The notes: generated by a model not told the origin, from the letters alone. A stretch of DNA of 64,000 bases from an uncultured Bacteroides sp. (GCA_900542985.1 UQPQ01000005.1:1-64000), one strand, 5' to 3'. Shown: positions 35,148-44,609, counted from the stretch's first letter. Made by a program: numbers and translations.

Positions 35148-35913
35148 AATGCACACTCAACCGGAAACAGCCATTATTCTGGGCACAGGATTAGGTAGTT
35201 TAGTACACGAAATCACAGATAAATACGAAATCAACTATTCAGAAATACCCAACTTCCCCGTATCAACTGTAGAAGGTCATAGTGGCAAACTTATATTCGG
35301 TAAATTGGGAGGAAAGGATATTCTTGCCATGCAGGGACGCTTCCACTACTACGAAGGTTATTCGATGAAAGAAGTAACCTTCCCGGTACGTGTAATGCGC
35401 GAATTGGGCATCAAGACCTTGTTTGTATCCAATGCTTCAGGTGGTACAAATCCCAATTTTGAAATAGGCGACCTGATGATTATTACAGACCACATCAACT
35501 TCTTCCCCGAACATCCGTTGCGCGGAAAGAACATTGAATACGGTCCACGTTTCCCGGACATGAGTGAAGCTTACTCAAAAGAATTGATTGCACAGGCGCT
35601 CGAAATCGCAAAAGAGAAAGGTATCAAAGTACAACAGGGCGTATATATCGGAACACAAGGCCCGACTTTTGAAACTCCGTCGGAATACAAGATGTTCCGT
35701 ATTTTGGGAGCGGATGCAGTAGGTATGTCTACCGTACCCGAAGTAATCGTTGCCAACCATTGCGGTATCCGTGTATTTGGAATTTCGGTCATCACCGACT
35801 TGGGAGTAGAAGGTAAGATTGTAGAAGTATCGCACGAAGAAGTACAGCGTGCAGCAGACGAAGCACAGCCTCGCATGACAACCATTATGAGAGAACTTAT
35901 AAACAAAGCTTAA
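35104..35913 (+). CDS. Purine nucleoside phosphorylase
   Basis: 269 residues. PNP/MTAP family, trimeric class: phosphate-binding GTGLGSLV, VEGHSGKLIFG, GRFHYYEGY, SNASGGTNPNFEIGDLMIITDH, and the base-binding GTQGPTFETPSEY. It cleaves inosine and guanosine with phosphate for purine salvage. The start lies inside lpxK (44-base overlap), because the N-terminal helix MLQKIQETAAFLKGK is needed for the family length, and a later ATG (MHTQ) would cut it off. Confidence 0.93.
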   Translation: MLQKIQETAAFLKGKMHTQPETAIILGTGLGSLVHEITDKYEINYSEIPNFPVSTVEGHSGKLIFGKLGGKDILAMQGRFHYYEGYSMKEVTFPVRVMRELGIKTLFVSNASGGTNPNFEIGDLMIITDHINFFPEHPLRGKNIEYGPRFPDMSEAYSKELIAQALEIAKEKGIKVQQGVYIGTQGPTFETPSEYKMFRILGADAVGMSTVPEVIVANHCGIRVFGISVITDLGVEGKIVEVSHEEVQRAADEAQPRMTTIMRELINKA

Positions 35914-35916
35914 TAT

Positions 35917-36954
35917 ATGCACGAAGGACAGAGAACAGAAATTTCGACTGTGGGTGAATTTGGGCTTATCAAGCATCTCACCCAAGACATCCAACTCCAT
36001 AACCCGGAAACCAAGTATGGCATAGGAGATGACGCAGCTGTACTGGAGTTTTCGGACAAGCAAGTACTTGTAACTACTGATCTATTGATGGAAGGAGTAC
36101 ATTTCGACCTTGTTTATACTCCTTTAAAACATTTGGGATACAAATCGGCTATGGTGAACCTTTCGGATATTTATGCCATGAACGGTACACCTAAACAGAT
36201 TACTGTTTCACTGGCTGTATCGAAACGTTTCTGCATTGAAGACTTGGAAGAATTTTATGCCGGTCTTCGCCTGGCTTGCGAACAGCACCATGTCGACATT
36301 GTAGGAGGAGATACGACTTCATCTGTAACCGGACTTGCCATCTCGATTACTTGTATCGGTGAAGCCGACAAGAATCAGGTGGTATATCGCAACGGTGCCA
36401 AAGAAACAGATTTGATTTGTGTATCGGGCGACTTGGGCGCTGCCTACATGGGACTTCAGCTGATGGAACGTGAGAAAGCAGTATTCCAGGGAGAAAAAGA
36501 TGTTCAGCCCGACTTTGCAGGAAAAGAGTACTTGCTGGAACGTTTCCTGAAACCGGAAGCCCGCCGCGACATCATCGAGGAACTGGCAAAAGCAGGAATC
36601 AAACCAACTGCCATGATGGACATTTCCGACGGACTTTCTTCAGAACTGATGCACATCTGCTCGCAAAGCAAAACGGGATGCCGCGTATATGAAGAACGTA
36701 TTCCTATCGACTATCAGACAGCAGTAATGGCCGAAGAGTTCAACATGAACCTAAGTACTTGTGCACTGAATGGTGGAGAAGACTACGAGTTGTTGTTTAC
36801 AGTTCCACTGACCGACCACGAAAAAGTATCTGCACTCAAAGACGTGAAAGTTATTGGTCACATTACCAAACCGGAACTGGGCTGTGCACTGGTTACCCGT
36901 GATGGCAATGAGCTGGAATTGAAAGCACAGGGATGGAACCCTTTAAAAGAATAA
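35917..36954 (+). CDS. thiL: Thiamine-monophosphate kinase
   Basis: 345 residues. AIR synthase-like fold: GIGDDAAVLEF, TTDLLMEGVHFD, VGGDTTSS and MDISDGLSSEL are the metal and nucleotide-binding motifs of ThiL. It phosphorylates thiamine monophosphate to the pyrophosphate. It starts 3 bases after the PNP stop and ends the sppA-thiL run; a terminator follows. Confidence 0.94.
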   Translation: MHEGQRTEISTVGEFGLIKHLTQDIQLHNPETKYGIGDDAAVLEFSDKQVLVTTDLLMEGVHFDLVYTPLKHLGYKSAMVNLSDIYAMNGTPKQITVSLAVSKRFCIEDLEEFYAGLRLACEQHHVDIVGGDTTSSVTGLAISITCIGEADKNQVVYRNGAKETDLICVSGDLGAAYMGLQLMEREKAVFQGEKDVQPDFAGKEYLLERFLKPEARRDIIEELAKAGIKPTAMMDISDGLSSELMHICSQSKTGCRVYEERIPIDYQTAVMAEEFNMNLSTCALNGGEDYELLFTVPLTDHEKVSALKDVKVIGHITKPELGCALVTRDGNELELKAQGWNPLKE

Positions 36955-36976
36955 CAAAAATATCCTTTCAATACGG

Positions 36977-37015
36977 AAAAGAGGTTTGCATAGCCATTGC
37001 AACCTCTTTTTCTTG
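36977..37015 (+). terminator. Terminator after thiL
   Basis: aaaagaggtt pairs with aacctcttttt around a short loop that can extend by gca/tgc, followed by a T tract. The tRNA-Phe gene follows with its own promoter. Confidence 0.75.
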
Positions 37016-37073
37016 TATTCAACACCTCGAAAGAATAAAAAAGTAATTTTTTCATCATTTTATTGTCATAAAG

Positions 37074-37104
37074 TTTGCAGATTAAAAAACTTTACCTACC
37101 TTTG
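37074..37104 (+). promoter_or_regulatory. tRNA-Phe promoter, full Bacteroides consensus
   Basis: TTTG (37074-37077), a 19-base spacer and TACCTTTG (37097-37104): an exact match to the -33/-7 consensus, 21 bases before the mature tRNA start. Confidence 0.8.
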
Positions 37105-37125
37105 CAACCGCAAACGAGAAACAAT

Positions 37126-37198
37126 GGTGCCATAGCTCAGTTGGTAGAGCAAAGGACTGAAAATCCTTGTGTCCCCGGTTCGATTCCTGGTGGCACCA
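37126..37198 (+). tRNA. tRNA-Phe (anticodon GAA)
   Basis: 73 bases, cloverleaf by eye: acceptor GGTGCCA/TGGCACC, D stem GCTC/GAGC, anticodon stem AAGGA/TCCTT with loop CTGAAAA (anticodon GAA), variable GTGTC, T loop TTCGATT, discriminator A. CCA is not encoded. The T stem CCCGG/CCTGG has a C-U mismatch at its middle pair (51-63), which is unusual. Confidence 0.95.
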
Positions 37199-37211
37199 CA
37201 AAAATCAAAGA

Positions 37212-37251
37212 TGAATCCTCTGAAAGTTTACTTTCGGAGGATTTCTTTTTT
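37212..37251 (+). terminator. Terminator after tRNA-Phe
   Basis: aatcctctgaaag pairs with ctttcggaggatt with one G-U pair, followed by TCTTTTTTAT. The AT-rich stretch 37252-37536 that follows holds no gene or clear TAnnTTTG element that I can support. Confidence 0.8.
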
Positions 37252-37536
37252 ATCTATCGACTTCTTCTGTATGAAGAATAATCTGTATATCTTTCCTTGT
37301 TTTAATTCACTACAGATATTATTGTATTTCTCCCTATATACTTTTCCACTTAAAACAACATAAAATCTTTACAAGCGTCTTGTATTGTAAATATTTTTCA
37401 ATACTTTTACACACAAGTCAATATTGAAGATTTATATATCATATAGTATGAACAGAAAGCAGAAAGAATATAACAATAAAAATTGAAAAGCCTTATATCG
37501 AAATTACATATATAACCTATAAATAGATCGAATAAA

Positions 37537-38310
37537 ATGAAACGAACACTCTTCATGACATGCCTATGTGCTGCCGTCACACTGACAGCTTGCGGCGGAA
37601 GTGAACCGACTTTACTGGAAGGTCGATGGGAAATGCCTGTAACCGAACCAGAAACAGGAATCACTTATCCTCACATTATTGAGTTGAACATGAATGCGCC
37701 TACTTTTGTCTCTGAATCAGGACCGGAAGGGAAGAAAACCTATGGTTTTATGGACTTCTCTACCACACGCCGCATCTACCATTATGATATCGACTCTATA
37801 GCTCCATTAGGCAATAATCTTTATGCAGTATATAGCATCGATTATAACATGGAAATAATGGGAATGGACGGAAGTTGCACCGACACCTTGCGCTATTTAC
37901 CTGACACAAAGCAATTGGTATACATGAACAAATGGACATTCGACTTCGTACCCGACCTCAAACCCTTTAAAGGTGAATGGGAAGAAAGTTTTTCCGATGG
38001 CTCAACCACAGTTCATCTCAGTTTATATCAAAAAATAAAAGCCCCCGATGAATATCCTTACAATGGAGTAGAATGTTATGGCTGGATAGAATACAGTAGT
38101 TCAGTAGACGACAGCTACAGAATCATTACCCAAGTAGAACAAGTGCATTACAACGGAGCCACAATCTACACAGTTTTCCCCGATTATCCTGAAGATAAAC
38201 CTCAACGGTTTGACCTCAGCTATAATCCAGAGAACGGAACTTTGGAATACAATAACTCAACCTTATCGCCTGTAAACAAACCAACATCCACCTCCGAATC
38301 CGATAAGTAA
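37537..38310 (+). CDS. Lipoprotein of unknown function
   Basis: 257 residues. The signal peptide ends in a lipobox with Cys19 (VTLTAC). I do not recognise the mature domain. It contains two repeats of a similar pattern: LLEGRWEMPV...FMDFSTTRRIYHYDIDSI and FKGEWEESFSDGSTTVHLSLYQ...GWIEYSSSVDDSYRI, each with a Trp-rich strand followed by beta-hairpins, like lipocalin-like Bacteroidetes lipoproteins that carry tandem domains. The C-terminal tail is Ser/Thr-rich. Single-gene unit, convergent with GH84. Confidence 0.75.
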   Translation: MKRTLFMTCLCAAVTLTACGGSEPTLLEGRWEMPVTEPETGITYPHIIELNMNAPTFVSESGPEGKKTYGFMDFSTTRRIYHYDIDSIAPLGNNLYAVYSIDYNMEIMGMDGSCTDTLRYLPDTKQLVYMNKWTFDFVPDLKPFKGEWEESFSDGSTTVHLSLYQKIKAPDEYPYNGVECYGWIEYSSSVDDSYRIITQVEQVHYNGATIYTVFPDYPEDKPQRFDLSYNPENGTLEYNNSTLSPVNKPTSTSESDK

Positions 38311-38396
38311 TACAGGGTTTTCAGATTAACCAAGATCTTTTAAACAGACATTATACTGTCAGTTTTCGATAGACTGCACAAAAATCCAAATAAAAA

Positions 38397-38443
38397 AATC
38401 CCGATACGAAACTCATCCGGTCAGATGAGTTCCTATCGGGATT
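38397..38443. terminator. Bidirectional terminator between the lipoprotein gene and GH84
   Basis: aatcccgata (38397-38406) pairs with tatcgggatt (38434-38443), extended by actcatc/gatgagt inside. An A tract lies before it, giving minus-strand Ts, and T-rich sequence lies after it. It serves both convergent genes. Confidence 0.8.
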
Positions 38444-38474
38444 CTCTGTTCTATTTGAATAATAACCTAAGGCC

Positions 38475-41039
38475 TTACTTACACTGTGGAATCAGTTCAA
38501 AGATTTCGGTTGTACCTGTAATCTGTACTTTTACTGCTTTCTTATCCAACTTCAATTCAAAGTATGAAGATTTCACAGCCAGTTCTGAAATGACATTACC
38601 TTTCTTATCAAGTTGCGAAACAGTAATACCTGCAGTCTGTTTCGACTGATTCATCAGGAAAGTATATCCGGTTACACCTTGAGGAATTTCAAAAGTCAGA
38701 GTACCTTCCTGTGCATACGATGTTTCCGGATTTTCATCGAAGGCATACAAAGCCTGTGTCGGTTTTTCAGTTTCCAGACTGAATCCCAAAGCCTCAACTT
38801 TAGCCGGATTCACTTCGAACGAACGGATAGCGGCATAGTTGGTCTTTTTCGAATCCAGACGCTTCAGGCGAACGTAACGTGCCTTGACCGGCTCACCTGT
38901 CCAGTGAATTACATACTGCTTGTTCAAATCCGGCAACAAAGCTGTCCAGGTTTTACCGTCTGCCGAACATTCCAACACAGCGTGGTCAAAATAGTCTACA
39001 TCGTCTACCGAATTACGGCCTTGCAAAATAGACACTTCCTTCACATCTTCTACATAACCCAGATCTACTCCAATCCAATCGCCTTCCTTCTGAGCCGTAC
39101 CTGAAGTATAGAAAGTAGTAGAGTCATTATCAAACATCAGTTTGTTCGAAGTAGAACGAATAGTAGCAAAAGAACTGATAGCTCTGCTCACCTTCGGATA
39201 CTTTCCAGCTAATTTGGTATAGAAGCCGTATGCCATATCGTCCATAGCATGTTCATAGAACGGCTGAAGCTTCATTGTTCCCGATTTATGAGCATTATAA
39301 GCTTTCTTGTCGTCCTCCGACATCAGGTTCTCCACATATTTATTCCAGAAAGTATTATTGTCACTTCCGTCTTCATACTGTTTGATAAGCATCATGGCAT
39401 TCTTTCCTCTCGTACCCAACTTACCAAATTCCTGCAACCAAGGATTCAACTCTTTCAGAAGTCCTTTATTAGTACATCCGGCCTCCATTTCTGCCGGTAC
39501 TTTCTCTACCTTTTCAAACTCCTTCAAGAGTGCCTGATATTGCGCATCGGTATAATTACTGATACGGAACGTTTCTGTTTCCCACGATTCGTCACGGCGA
39601 TAACCGTTTTCTGTATCAGAAGAGTGGATAGCAAAGGTACGATAAGCATCTTTTGCCTGAGGTACAAGCACTTCCAGTCCTCTTTCCCAGTTATCCAACG
39701 CATTATAGTTGGCTGTATTCCATGCATAATCGGCTACTCCATACAATGCCAGTTTAGAAGCCTCACCATGCTCCATCGGGTTACTTGCTATACCGCACAA
39801 ATCGTTGGCAGTAAGCGAAGTATTAAGACCATATACAGGTCCCTGCAACAGAATATGGCGTACATAGTCAGTCACCGGATAGTTCCACCAGAAATAAGCC
39901 GGACGCTTGATGCGAGAATTCACCCAGTCTTGTGTTTCTTTCGTCAAATCACTGCACACCACATCTCCGGTCCAGAATACCTGTACAGAAGGATCGAGCG
40001 TATTACCGTAAATAGCCAGACTTCCCTGAGGAGTAGGATTGGCCCACAGCTTTGAATAATCTGTCGGACATACAACCAGCGAAGACACATCACCTTTTGC
40101 TTTTACGAAATCTGTATTCAGACGATTCAAAAGCTCCACCTGCTTGACCGGATTGGTTCCTTCACCCGAAATATCATCGAAGAAAATAGCAAACGAACGA
40201 ACACCCAAATCGTACATCCAATTGAACTTGTTCACCAGATTCTGATAATCTTCTTCATTCCACTTGATATCTTGTCCCGGATGAATAGCCCATACAAAGT
40301 TCACACGGTTACGGCGGCAAGCCTGAATCAGTTCCTTAATATTAGCCGCTTCTTTTTCCGGATAAGGCAGTCGCCAGTTCGGACAGCTGTGATACGGATC
40401 ATCTTTCGGACCATACAGATAGCTGTTCAGCTTAAACTTGCCATAGAAATCAATCAGCGACATACGTACTTCGTGCGACCAGGGAGTACCGTAAAAACCT
40501 TCTACCACTCCTCTGTTAGGCAAATCCGGGTAGTCGTTTATAGTTATATAAGGAAGATTACCTTCGGCAGCTACCGGACTTTCCATAATCTGCTTCAAAG
40601 TCTGAATACCATAAAATGCTCCTTGTTCATCATAACCGGTAATTACAATTCCTTTCTTGTCAATTGTCAGTACGTAAGCACCTGAAACGGCTTTCACACC
40701 TTGTCTGGAAGCGACCTTTGTACCAAAATCGATAGTCAGTTTCACTCCTTTCTTCGAAGCTGCGATAAATCCGAAATCTTCGGCAAATTTCTCCTGCTTA
40801 TCAATGATCCGCAGACCTCCAGTCACATCCAGACGGATGTTCCGGTCTACTGTCAACTGATGCGGAACAGGATTAATCACCAATCCTTGATGATCCAGTT
40901 TCTTACCGGGAACCGGCAACACGTCCTGTGACTCCGAACGCTGTGAAGACAAGTCGAAATCAGCTTCTTGTGCAGCTACATGCCCACAAGTCAATACTCC
41001 AGCTGCCAAAGCAGCTATTACTTTTCTTGATATTACCAT
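38475..41039 (-). CDS. GH84 beta-N-acetylglucosaminidase (O-GlcNAcase-like)
   Basis: 854 residues. Signal peptide (AALAAGVLTCGHVAAQ), an N-terminal GH20b-like domain (about 50-170), then the GH84 barrel from NRGVVEGFYGTPWSH, with the catalytic Asp pair Asp288-Asp289 in FAIFFDDISGEG, and the substrate-contacting WTGDVVCSD. The C-terminal part has a discoidin-like region (GDWIGVDLGYVEDVKEV, about 650-770) and an extra beta domain. It removes terminal beta-GlcNAc by substrate assistance. Bacteroides homologues of about 740 residues lack part of this C-terminal extension. Role: probably host glycan breakdown. Confidence 0.92.
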   Translation of the reverse strand: MVISRKVIAALAAGVLTCGHVAAQEADFDLSSQRSESQDVLPVPGKKLDHQGLVINPVPHQLTVDRNIRLDVTGGLRIIDKQEKFAEDFGFIAASKKGVKLTIDFGTKVASRQGVKAVSGAYVLTIDKKGIVITGYDEQGAFYGIQTLKQIMESPVAAEGNLPYITINDYPDLPNRGVVEGFYGTPWSHEVRMSLIDFYGKFKLNSYLYGPKDDPYHSCPNWRLPYPEKEAANIKELIQACRRNRVNFVWAIHPGQDIKWNEEDYQNLVNKFNWMYDLGVRSFAIFFDDISGEGTNPVKQVELLNRLNTDFVKAKGDVSSLVVCPTDYSKLWANPTPQGSLAIYGNTLDPSVQVFWTGDVVCSDLTKETQDWVNSRIKRPAYFWWNYPVTDYVRHILLQGPVYGLNTSLTANDLCGIASNPMEHGEASKLALYGVADYAWNTANYNALDNWERGLEVLVPQAKDAYRTFAIHSSDTENGYRRDESWETETFRISNYTDAQYQALLKEFEKVEKVPAEMEAGCTNKGLLKELNPWLQEFGKLGTRGKNAMMLIKQYEDGSDNNTFWNKYVENLMSEDDKKAYNAHKSGTMKLQPFYEHAMDDMAYGFYTKLAGKYPKVSRAISSFATIRSTSNKLMFDNDSTTFYTSGTAQKEGDWIGVDLGYVEDVKEVSILQGRNSVDDVDYFDHAVLECSADGKTWTALLPDLNKQYVIHWTGEPVKARYVRLKRLDSKKTNYAAIRSFEVNPAKVEALGFSLETEKPTQALYAFDENPETSYAQEGTLTFEIPQGVTGYTFLMNQSKQTAGITVSQLDKKGNVISELAVKSSYFELKLDKKAVKVQITGTTEIFELIPQCK

Positions 41040-41075
41040 ATATAAGATTAATTTAAGTTTCCAGATTAAAAGGTT

Positions 41076-42218
41076 TTATTTCACCAAACGCGCTGTCAGC
41101 TTAGACTTCGAAAGAAGAGAAACCAACAAATAACATACTCCAAACGTAGTACATGCCATGCAGATTATCCGCACCCAATACGGGAGAAAGGAGAAATCAA
41201 ACAAATCGTATGCCATAAACACAAAAGTATAATGGCACAAATAAATACCGAATGTCATACTTGCCATACGCGAAAGCCAGGGTAAAGAAGAGATTCGGGT
41301 TTTCTGTACGATGACAAAGACCGGAAAAGTCATCATGAACACATTGATTCCGGCGAAATACCATACAATTTCAAGATAAGCATAGTTTCCCGGATAATAC
41401 TTCTGTGTAATAATGTAGCCAACAGAAGTTATCAGATAGCCTATTAAAAACATGGGGACCGATACAAGCCAAGTCTTTTTCCAACTCCAATTCAATGGAT
41501 AATGAGTAAGATAATATGCCAGTATCAGATAACCGATAAATCCGGAGAAATAATAAAAAGTGCCATAGGAATTCCAGTCGCATACACCCAATATATCCAT
41601 ATTACCATAATTCCCCTGATACCCCAAAAATGGAGCTGCCATTTTAATGTAAGGAAGGAACAGAGATATACCCCAAAGTATCAGTACAGTCCTGATGTCT
41701 TTCTGTGAGGCCTGAACCAGCCAGTTGCTCAATATCGGCATCAACAGATAAAGTCCGATAAGCATATACAAATACCAGAAAGGTACCGTATCAAAATTAA
41801 AGCTGAACACAAAGGTATAAAGACGCTGCAACCACGTGTGCACCGTATAATTGTCTGTAGAAAGCAAAGGATTATGAGTATCCGGACTCACATAATTGAA
41901 ATAAAGAAAAGCAAGAGTGGGAAGAACCAGCGACCAGAATACAAGCGGAGTAAGGATACGACCGATACGTTTCTTATAGAAACTCTGCAAAGTATACTCC
42001 TTGCCGACAGGAAGCAACAAAACTCCTGTCATCATTACAAACAAAGGTACACACGGACGAGCCAGACTGCCAGAGAACACCCCTGTCAGAAACGATTGAC
42101 GATTAGCATCAAACTGTCCTACGAAGCCGTCACAACAATGAGAAAACACTACAAAAAAACAGGCAAGCACTCTCAACAAATCCACCCAGCCTATATTTCC
42201 CTTTTCTTTACCATTCAT
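41076..42218 (-). CDS. Acyltransferase 3 family integral membrane protein
   Basis: 380 residues with about 10 membrane segments. The N-terminal WVDLLRVLACFFVVFSHCCDGF contains the catalytic-type His of the acyltransferase 3 family, and ARPCVPLFVMMTG follows. These proteins move acetyl or other acyl groups onto surface sugars such as O-antigen or capsule. The acceptor is unknown. A -7 match lies at 42252-42259 on the minus strand. The gene is 36 bases upstream of GH84 on the same strand, so GH84 may be co-transcribed with it. Confidence 0.88.
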   Translation of the reverse strand: MNGKEKGNIGWVDLLRVLACFFVVFSHCCDGFVGQFDANRQSFLTGVFSGSLARPCVPLFVMMTGVLLLPVGKEYTLQSFYKKRIGRILTPLVFWSLVLPTLAFLYFNYVSPDTHNPLLSTDNYTVHTWLQRLYTFVFSFNFDTVPFWYLYMLIGLYLLMPILSNWLVQASQKDIRTVLILWGISLFLPYIKMAAPFLGYQGNYGNMDILGVCDWNSYGTFYYFSGFIGYLILAYYLTHYPLNWSWKKTWLVSVPMFLIGYLITSVGYIITQKYYPGNYAYLEIVWYFAGINVFMMTFPVFVIVQKTRISSLPWLSRMASMTFGIYLCHYTFVFMAYDLFDFSFLPYWVRIICMACTTFGVCYLLVSLLSKSKLTARLVK

Positions 42219-42251
42219 TATTTAAAGAATTAACAAAGTTTATCACTGAGA

Positions 42252-42259
42252 CAAAAATA
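42252..42259 (-). promoter_or_regulatory. -7 element of the acyltransferase gene
   Basis: CAAAAATA on the plus strand is TATTTTTG on the minus strand, fitting TAnnTTTG, about 34 bases before the ATG. Confidence 0.45.
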
Positions 42260-42386
42260 GTGCACTTCGGGTAATAAATCTTTGTTCTACCTTAAATAAT
42301 TCTATTTGTTTAACGTTTTTGCTTACAGTTGAAACAGTCCGGTTTCCTCATTAGTCCCAAACTTCGTAGGACCCACAGTATTCAAT

Positions 42387-43466
42387 TTATTTCACCTTGA
42401 CCGAAATCACAGGCTGTTCTTTTCCTTCATCCAAAGGTATGGCCTTATATTTTACACGGGTAAAATCAATTCGGTTCAAATCTATATTTCGTATTGCACT
42501 ATTGTACATCGTACGATAATAAATCTGCTTGTTTGTTACATCTGTAGCCGAGGTCCATTGAGTAGCACTGGGGATATCGGCCATCGGTTGTCCGGCTGCA
42601 TGTTCAATTCCGATTGGAATATCGAAGTTGTTCAGTATCTGAAAGCACTGCAACACAGTACTCTTACCAGTAGCCTGCTGCGGAGCTGTAGCCTGATAGA
42701 AGGCAGCCCGTACAAAACGGGACGGAGGAGTCACATCGCCCGGTATACCCAGGAAACCGCTGCCCGCTCCAAACGACTGCAAGCTGACATCCCCTAATTT
42801 CTGTGACGGTGCACTTCCCGGGAAAAGATTCACATAATTGTTCAAGTTTGTCAATTGCCAGTCAAATCCCGGAGAATTGGTCAAAACTCCCAATGCATTC
42901 TCATAATACTTCAAGACTCCGTCTACGATTTCAAGTACCAACTGCCTGCCCGAAGGATCAGAAAAACGCCAGTGTACTGTTTCGGCACGAGGATCAATAG
43001 CCACCACATGCACCTTCTCCAAGGCCAGTTTCACTTCATCTACATTCTTGCAAGTTCCCAATACATAGCTCACCAGTTGTAAATCGGCAATAGCTTCTTC
43101 TTTCCGTGTTTTGTCGAAAGTTTCGTATTTACCATAGCGCGGGAAATAGAACAATCCGGCAGACAAGCCCTCTTCATTCAGTCCTTCGGCTACAAATTCT
43201 TTCTGTTCTACAGACAGTCCCACATATCCGTAACGGGCAGTAAATTTCATTCCATCCACTCCTTCCGGTGTATACGACTGCTGTGCATATCCACGAGGAA
43301 CAACCACATACAAACTGTTCAAGTCACTTCCTCCCCATTCAATAGTACGCGCCACAACATAAGATCCGTCTTTTGCCTTTAGCGTAATGCCTGTACACGC
43401 ACTGGCGCGATACATTCCCAAACTTCCTGCCATTACAAGCAGTATCATTAAAATTCTATTTCTCAT
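42387..43466 (-). CDS. Choloylglycine hydrolase family amidase (bile salt hydrolase / penicillin V acylase type)
   Basis: 359 residues from the ATG at 43466 (MRNRILM). The signal peptide is followed by ACTGITLKA, so cleavage would expose the N-terminal nucleophile Cys. Other family positions are visible: Arg and Glu in ARTIEWGG (Gram-negative type, where Gram-positive enzymes have Asp), Asn in LTNSPGFDWQ, and Arg in SRFVRAAFY. Such enzymes deconjugate glycine and taurine bile salts, or hydrolyse N-acyl homoserine lactones and penicillin V. The longer start at 43517 hides the signal peptide. It is 52 bases downstream of the AraC regulator on the same strand. Confidence 0.85.
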   Translation of the reverse strand: MRNRILMILLVMAGSLGMYRASACTGITLKAKDGSYVVARTIEWGGSDLNSLYVVVPRGYAQQSYTPEGVDGMKFTARYGYVGLSVEQKEFVAEGLNEEGLSAGLFYFPRYGKYETFDKTRKEEAIADLQLVSYVLGTCKNVDEVKLALEKVHVVAIDPRAETVHWRFSDPSGRQLVLEIVDGVLKYYENALGVLTNSPGFDWQLTNLNNYVNLFPGSAPSQKLGDVSLQSFGAGSGFLGIPGDVTPPSRFVRAAFYQATAPQQATGKSTVLQCFQILNNFDIPIGIEHAAGQPMADIPSATQWTSATDVTNKQIYYRTMYNSAIRNIDLNRIDFTRVKYKAIPLDEGKEQPVISVKVK

Positions 43467-43518
43467 AAGTGTATAATTTAATATTAAAACACACAAACTC
43501 AATCTATTGTTTTCCAAG

Positions 43519-44448
43519 TCATTCAGAATCTGCTATCTTTTTCCATACTTCCTGTTTATATTCATTAGGGGTTTTTCCCGTCAACCGACGAAAGAACTTG
43601 CAGAAAAACGAAGCATTGGGGAAGTTGAGCGCATCGGACACCTGATATACCAGTTTATCACTATGCCGCAACATTAGTTTTGCTTCTTGTAAAACGGCTT
43701 CATTGATCCAGTCCATTATCGTTCGCCCACTAATCTGCCTGATAAGCGTACTCAAGTAGCGGGGAGTAAGATACAGTCTGTCCGCATAAAACGAGACATT
43801 CCGTTCGCGGACAGCATACTTATTAACAAGTTCCAGAAACCTGTTGAAAACTTCTTCCTTCCGTGTATATCGTGTACTATCTTTCGTCTGTTTCTGCGCA
43901 CAAAAACATTCTATCTGACGGAACAAAGCAGAGACAAGGCTTTGAAGTGTTTCTTTCGGAAAAGGTCTGTCATTCATTACTTCCCACATCAGGGTACACA
44001 TCAATTCCATCCTCCACTCTTCCTGTTCTTCCAATGGAAGCTTCAAATACAGCCGCCCGGACAAATAAGACATCAACAGCTCTTCTTTCTGCCAATCTTC
44101 CATGAAGTTATTGGAAACTGCCAACATAGACAAATCACAATCCGGAGAGATATATAATACCTGCAATACAGTTCCCCGGGAAGCAACAACCAACTGATGC
44201 GGTTCAATCCGAATCTCGCGCAAATTCACACGCACATCTATATATCCCGAGCGCATATACACTATGCGCCCTTCCATCAGACGAAAAGGCTGACGGAATT
44301 TCACAAGAAAATGCATCAAGTCCTCAGCACCTTGAATACACCGGATGAAAGCAAAGTCATCGGATACAAAACGTGAAACATTACGCAATCCCGTAGAAAA
44401 CTCTTTCACCTGCTTAATGGCAAAATGCATCATCTCTTTTTGTTCCAT
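43519..44448 (-). CDS. AraC family transcriptional regulator
   Basis: 309 residues. N-terminal sensor part of about 190 residues, with a cupin-like strand pattern (FRLMEGRIVYMRSGYIDVRVNL). The C-terminal double helix-turn-helix spans about 205-300 (FYADRLYLTPRYLSTLIRQISG and VSDALNFPNASFFCKFFRRLTGKTPNEYK, the AraC signature). It lies between the amidase gene, on the same strand, and the divergent TolC-ABC operon, so it probably controls one or both. The ligand is unknown. Confidence 0.92.
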   Translation of the reverse strand: MEQKEMMHFAIKQVKEFSTGLRNVSRFVSDDFAFIRCIQGAEDLMHFLVKFRQPFRLMEGRIVYMRSGYIDVRVNLREIRIEPHQLVVASRGTVLQVLYISPDCDLSMLAVSNNFMEDWQKEELLMSYLSGRLYLKLPLEEQEEWRMELMCTLMWEVMNDRPFPKETLQSLVSALFRQIECFCAQKQTKDSTRYTRKEEVFNRFLELVNKYAVRERNVSFYADRLYLTPRYLSTLIRQISGRTIMDWINEAVLQEAKLMLRHSDKLVYQVSDALNFPNASFFCKFFRRLTGKTPNEYKQEVWKKIADSE

Positions 44449-44574
44449 AGCAATGTAGATTTGTTCCTGTAAAGATAATTATTATTGAATATAAAATCAG
44501 TCTTTTCTTCTATTATCGAACAAACAGAACATACGACACAACAAGTAGAACCTGTCAGGAACAATAGAATTACA

Positions 44575-44582
44575 TACCTTTG
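44575..44582 (+). promoter_or_regulatory. -7 element of the TolC-ABC export operon
   Basis: TACCTTTG fits TAnnTTTG, 27 bases before the TolC ATG. No TTTG is seen at -33, which suits an activator-dependent promoter. On the minus strand a near match (44470-44477) could serve araC. Confidence 0.55.
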
Positions 44583-44609
44583 TCATAGAAACCTTAAAGA
44601 AAAGTTGAA

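Noticed and set aside
37075..37281. Plus-strand reading frame with GAIAQLVEQRTENPCVPGSIPGG
   Set aside because: This is the familiar false translation of a tRNA gene; it overlaps tRNA-Phe completely.
39249..40055. 268-codon plus-strand frame opposite GH84
   Set aside because: Antisense shadow of GH84, without signal, motif or promoter.
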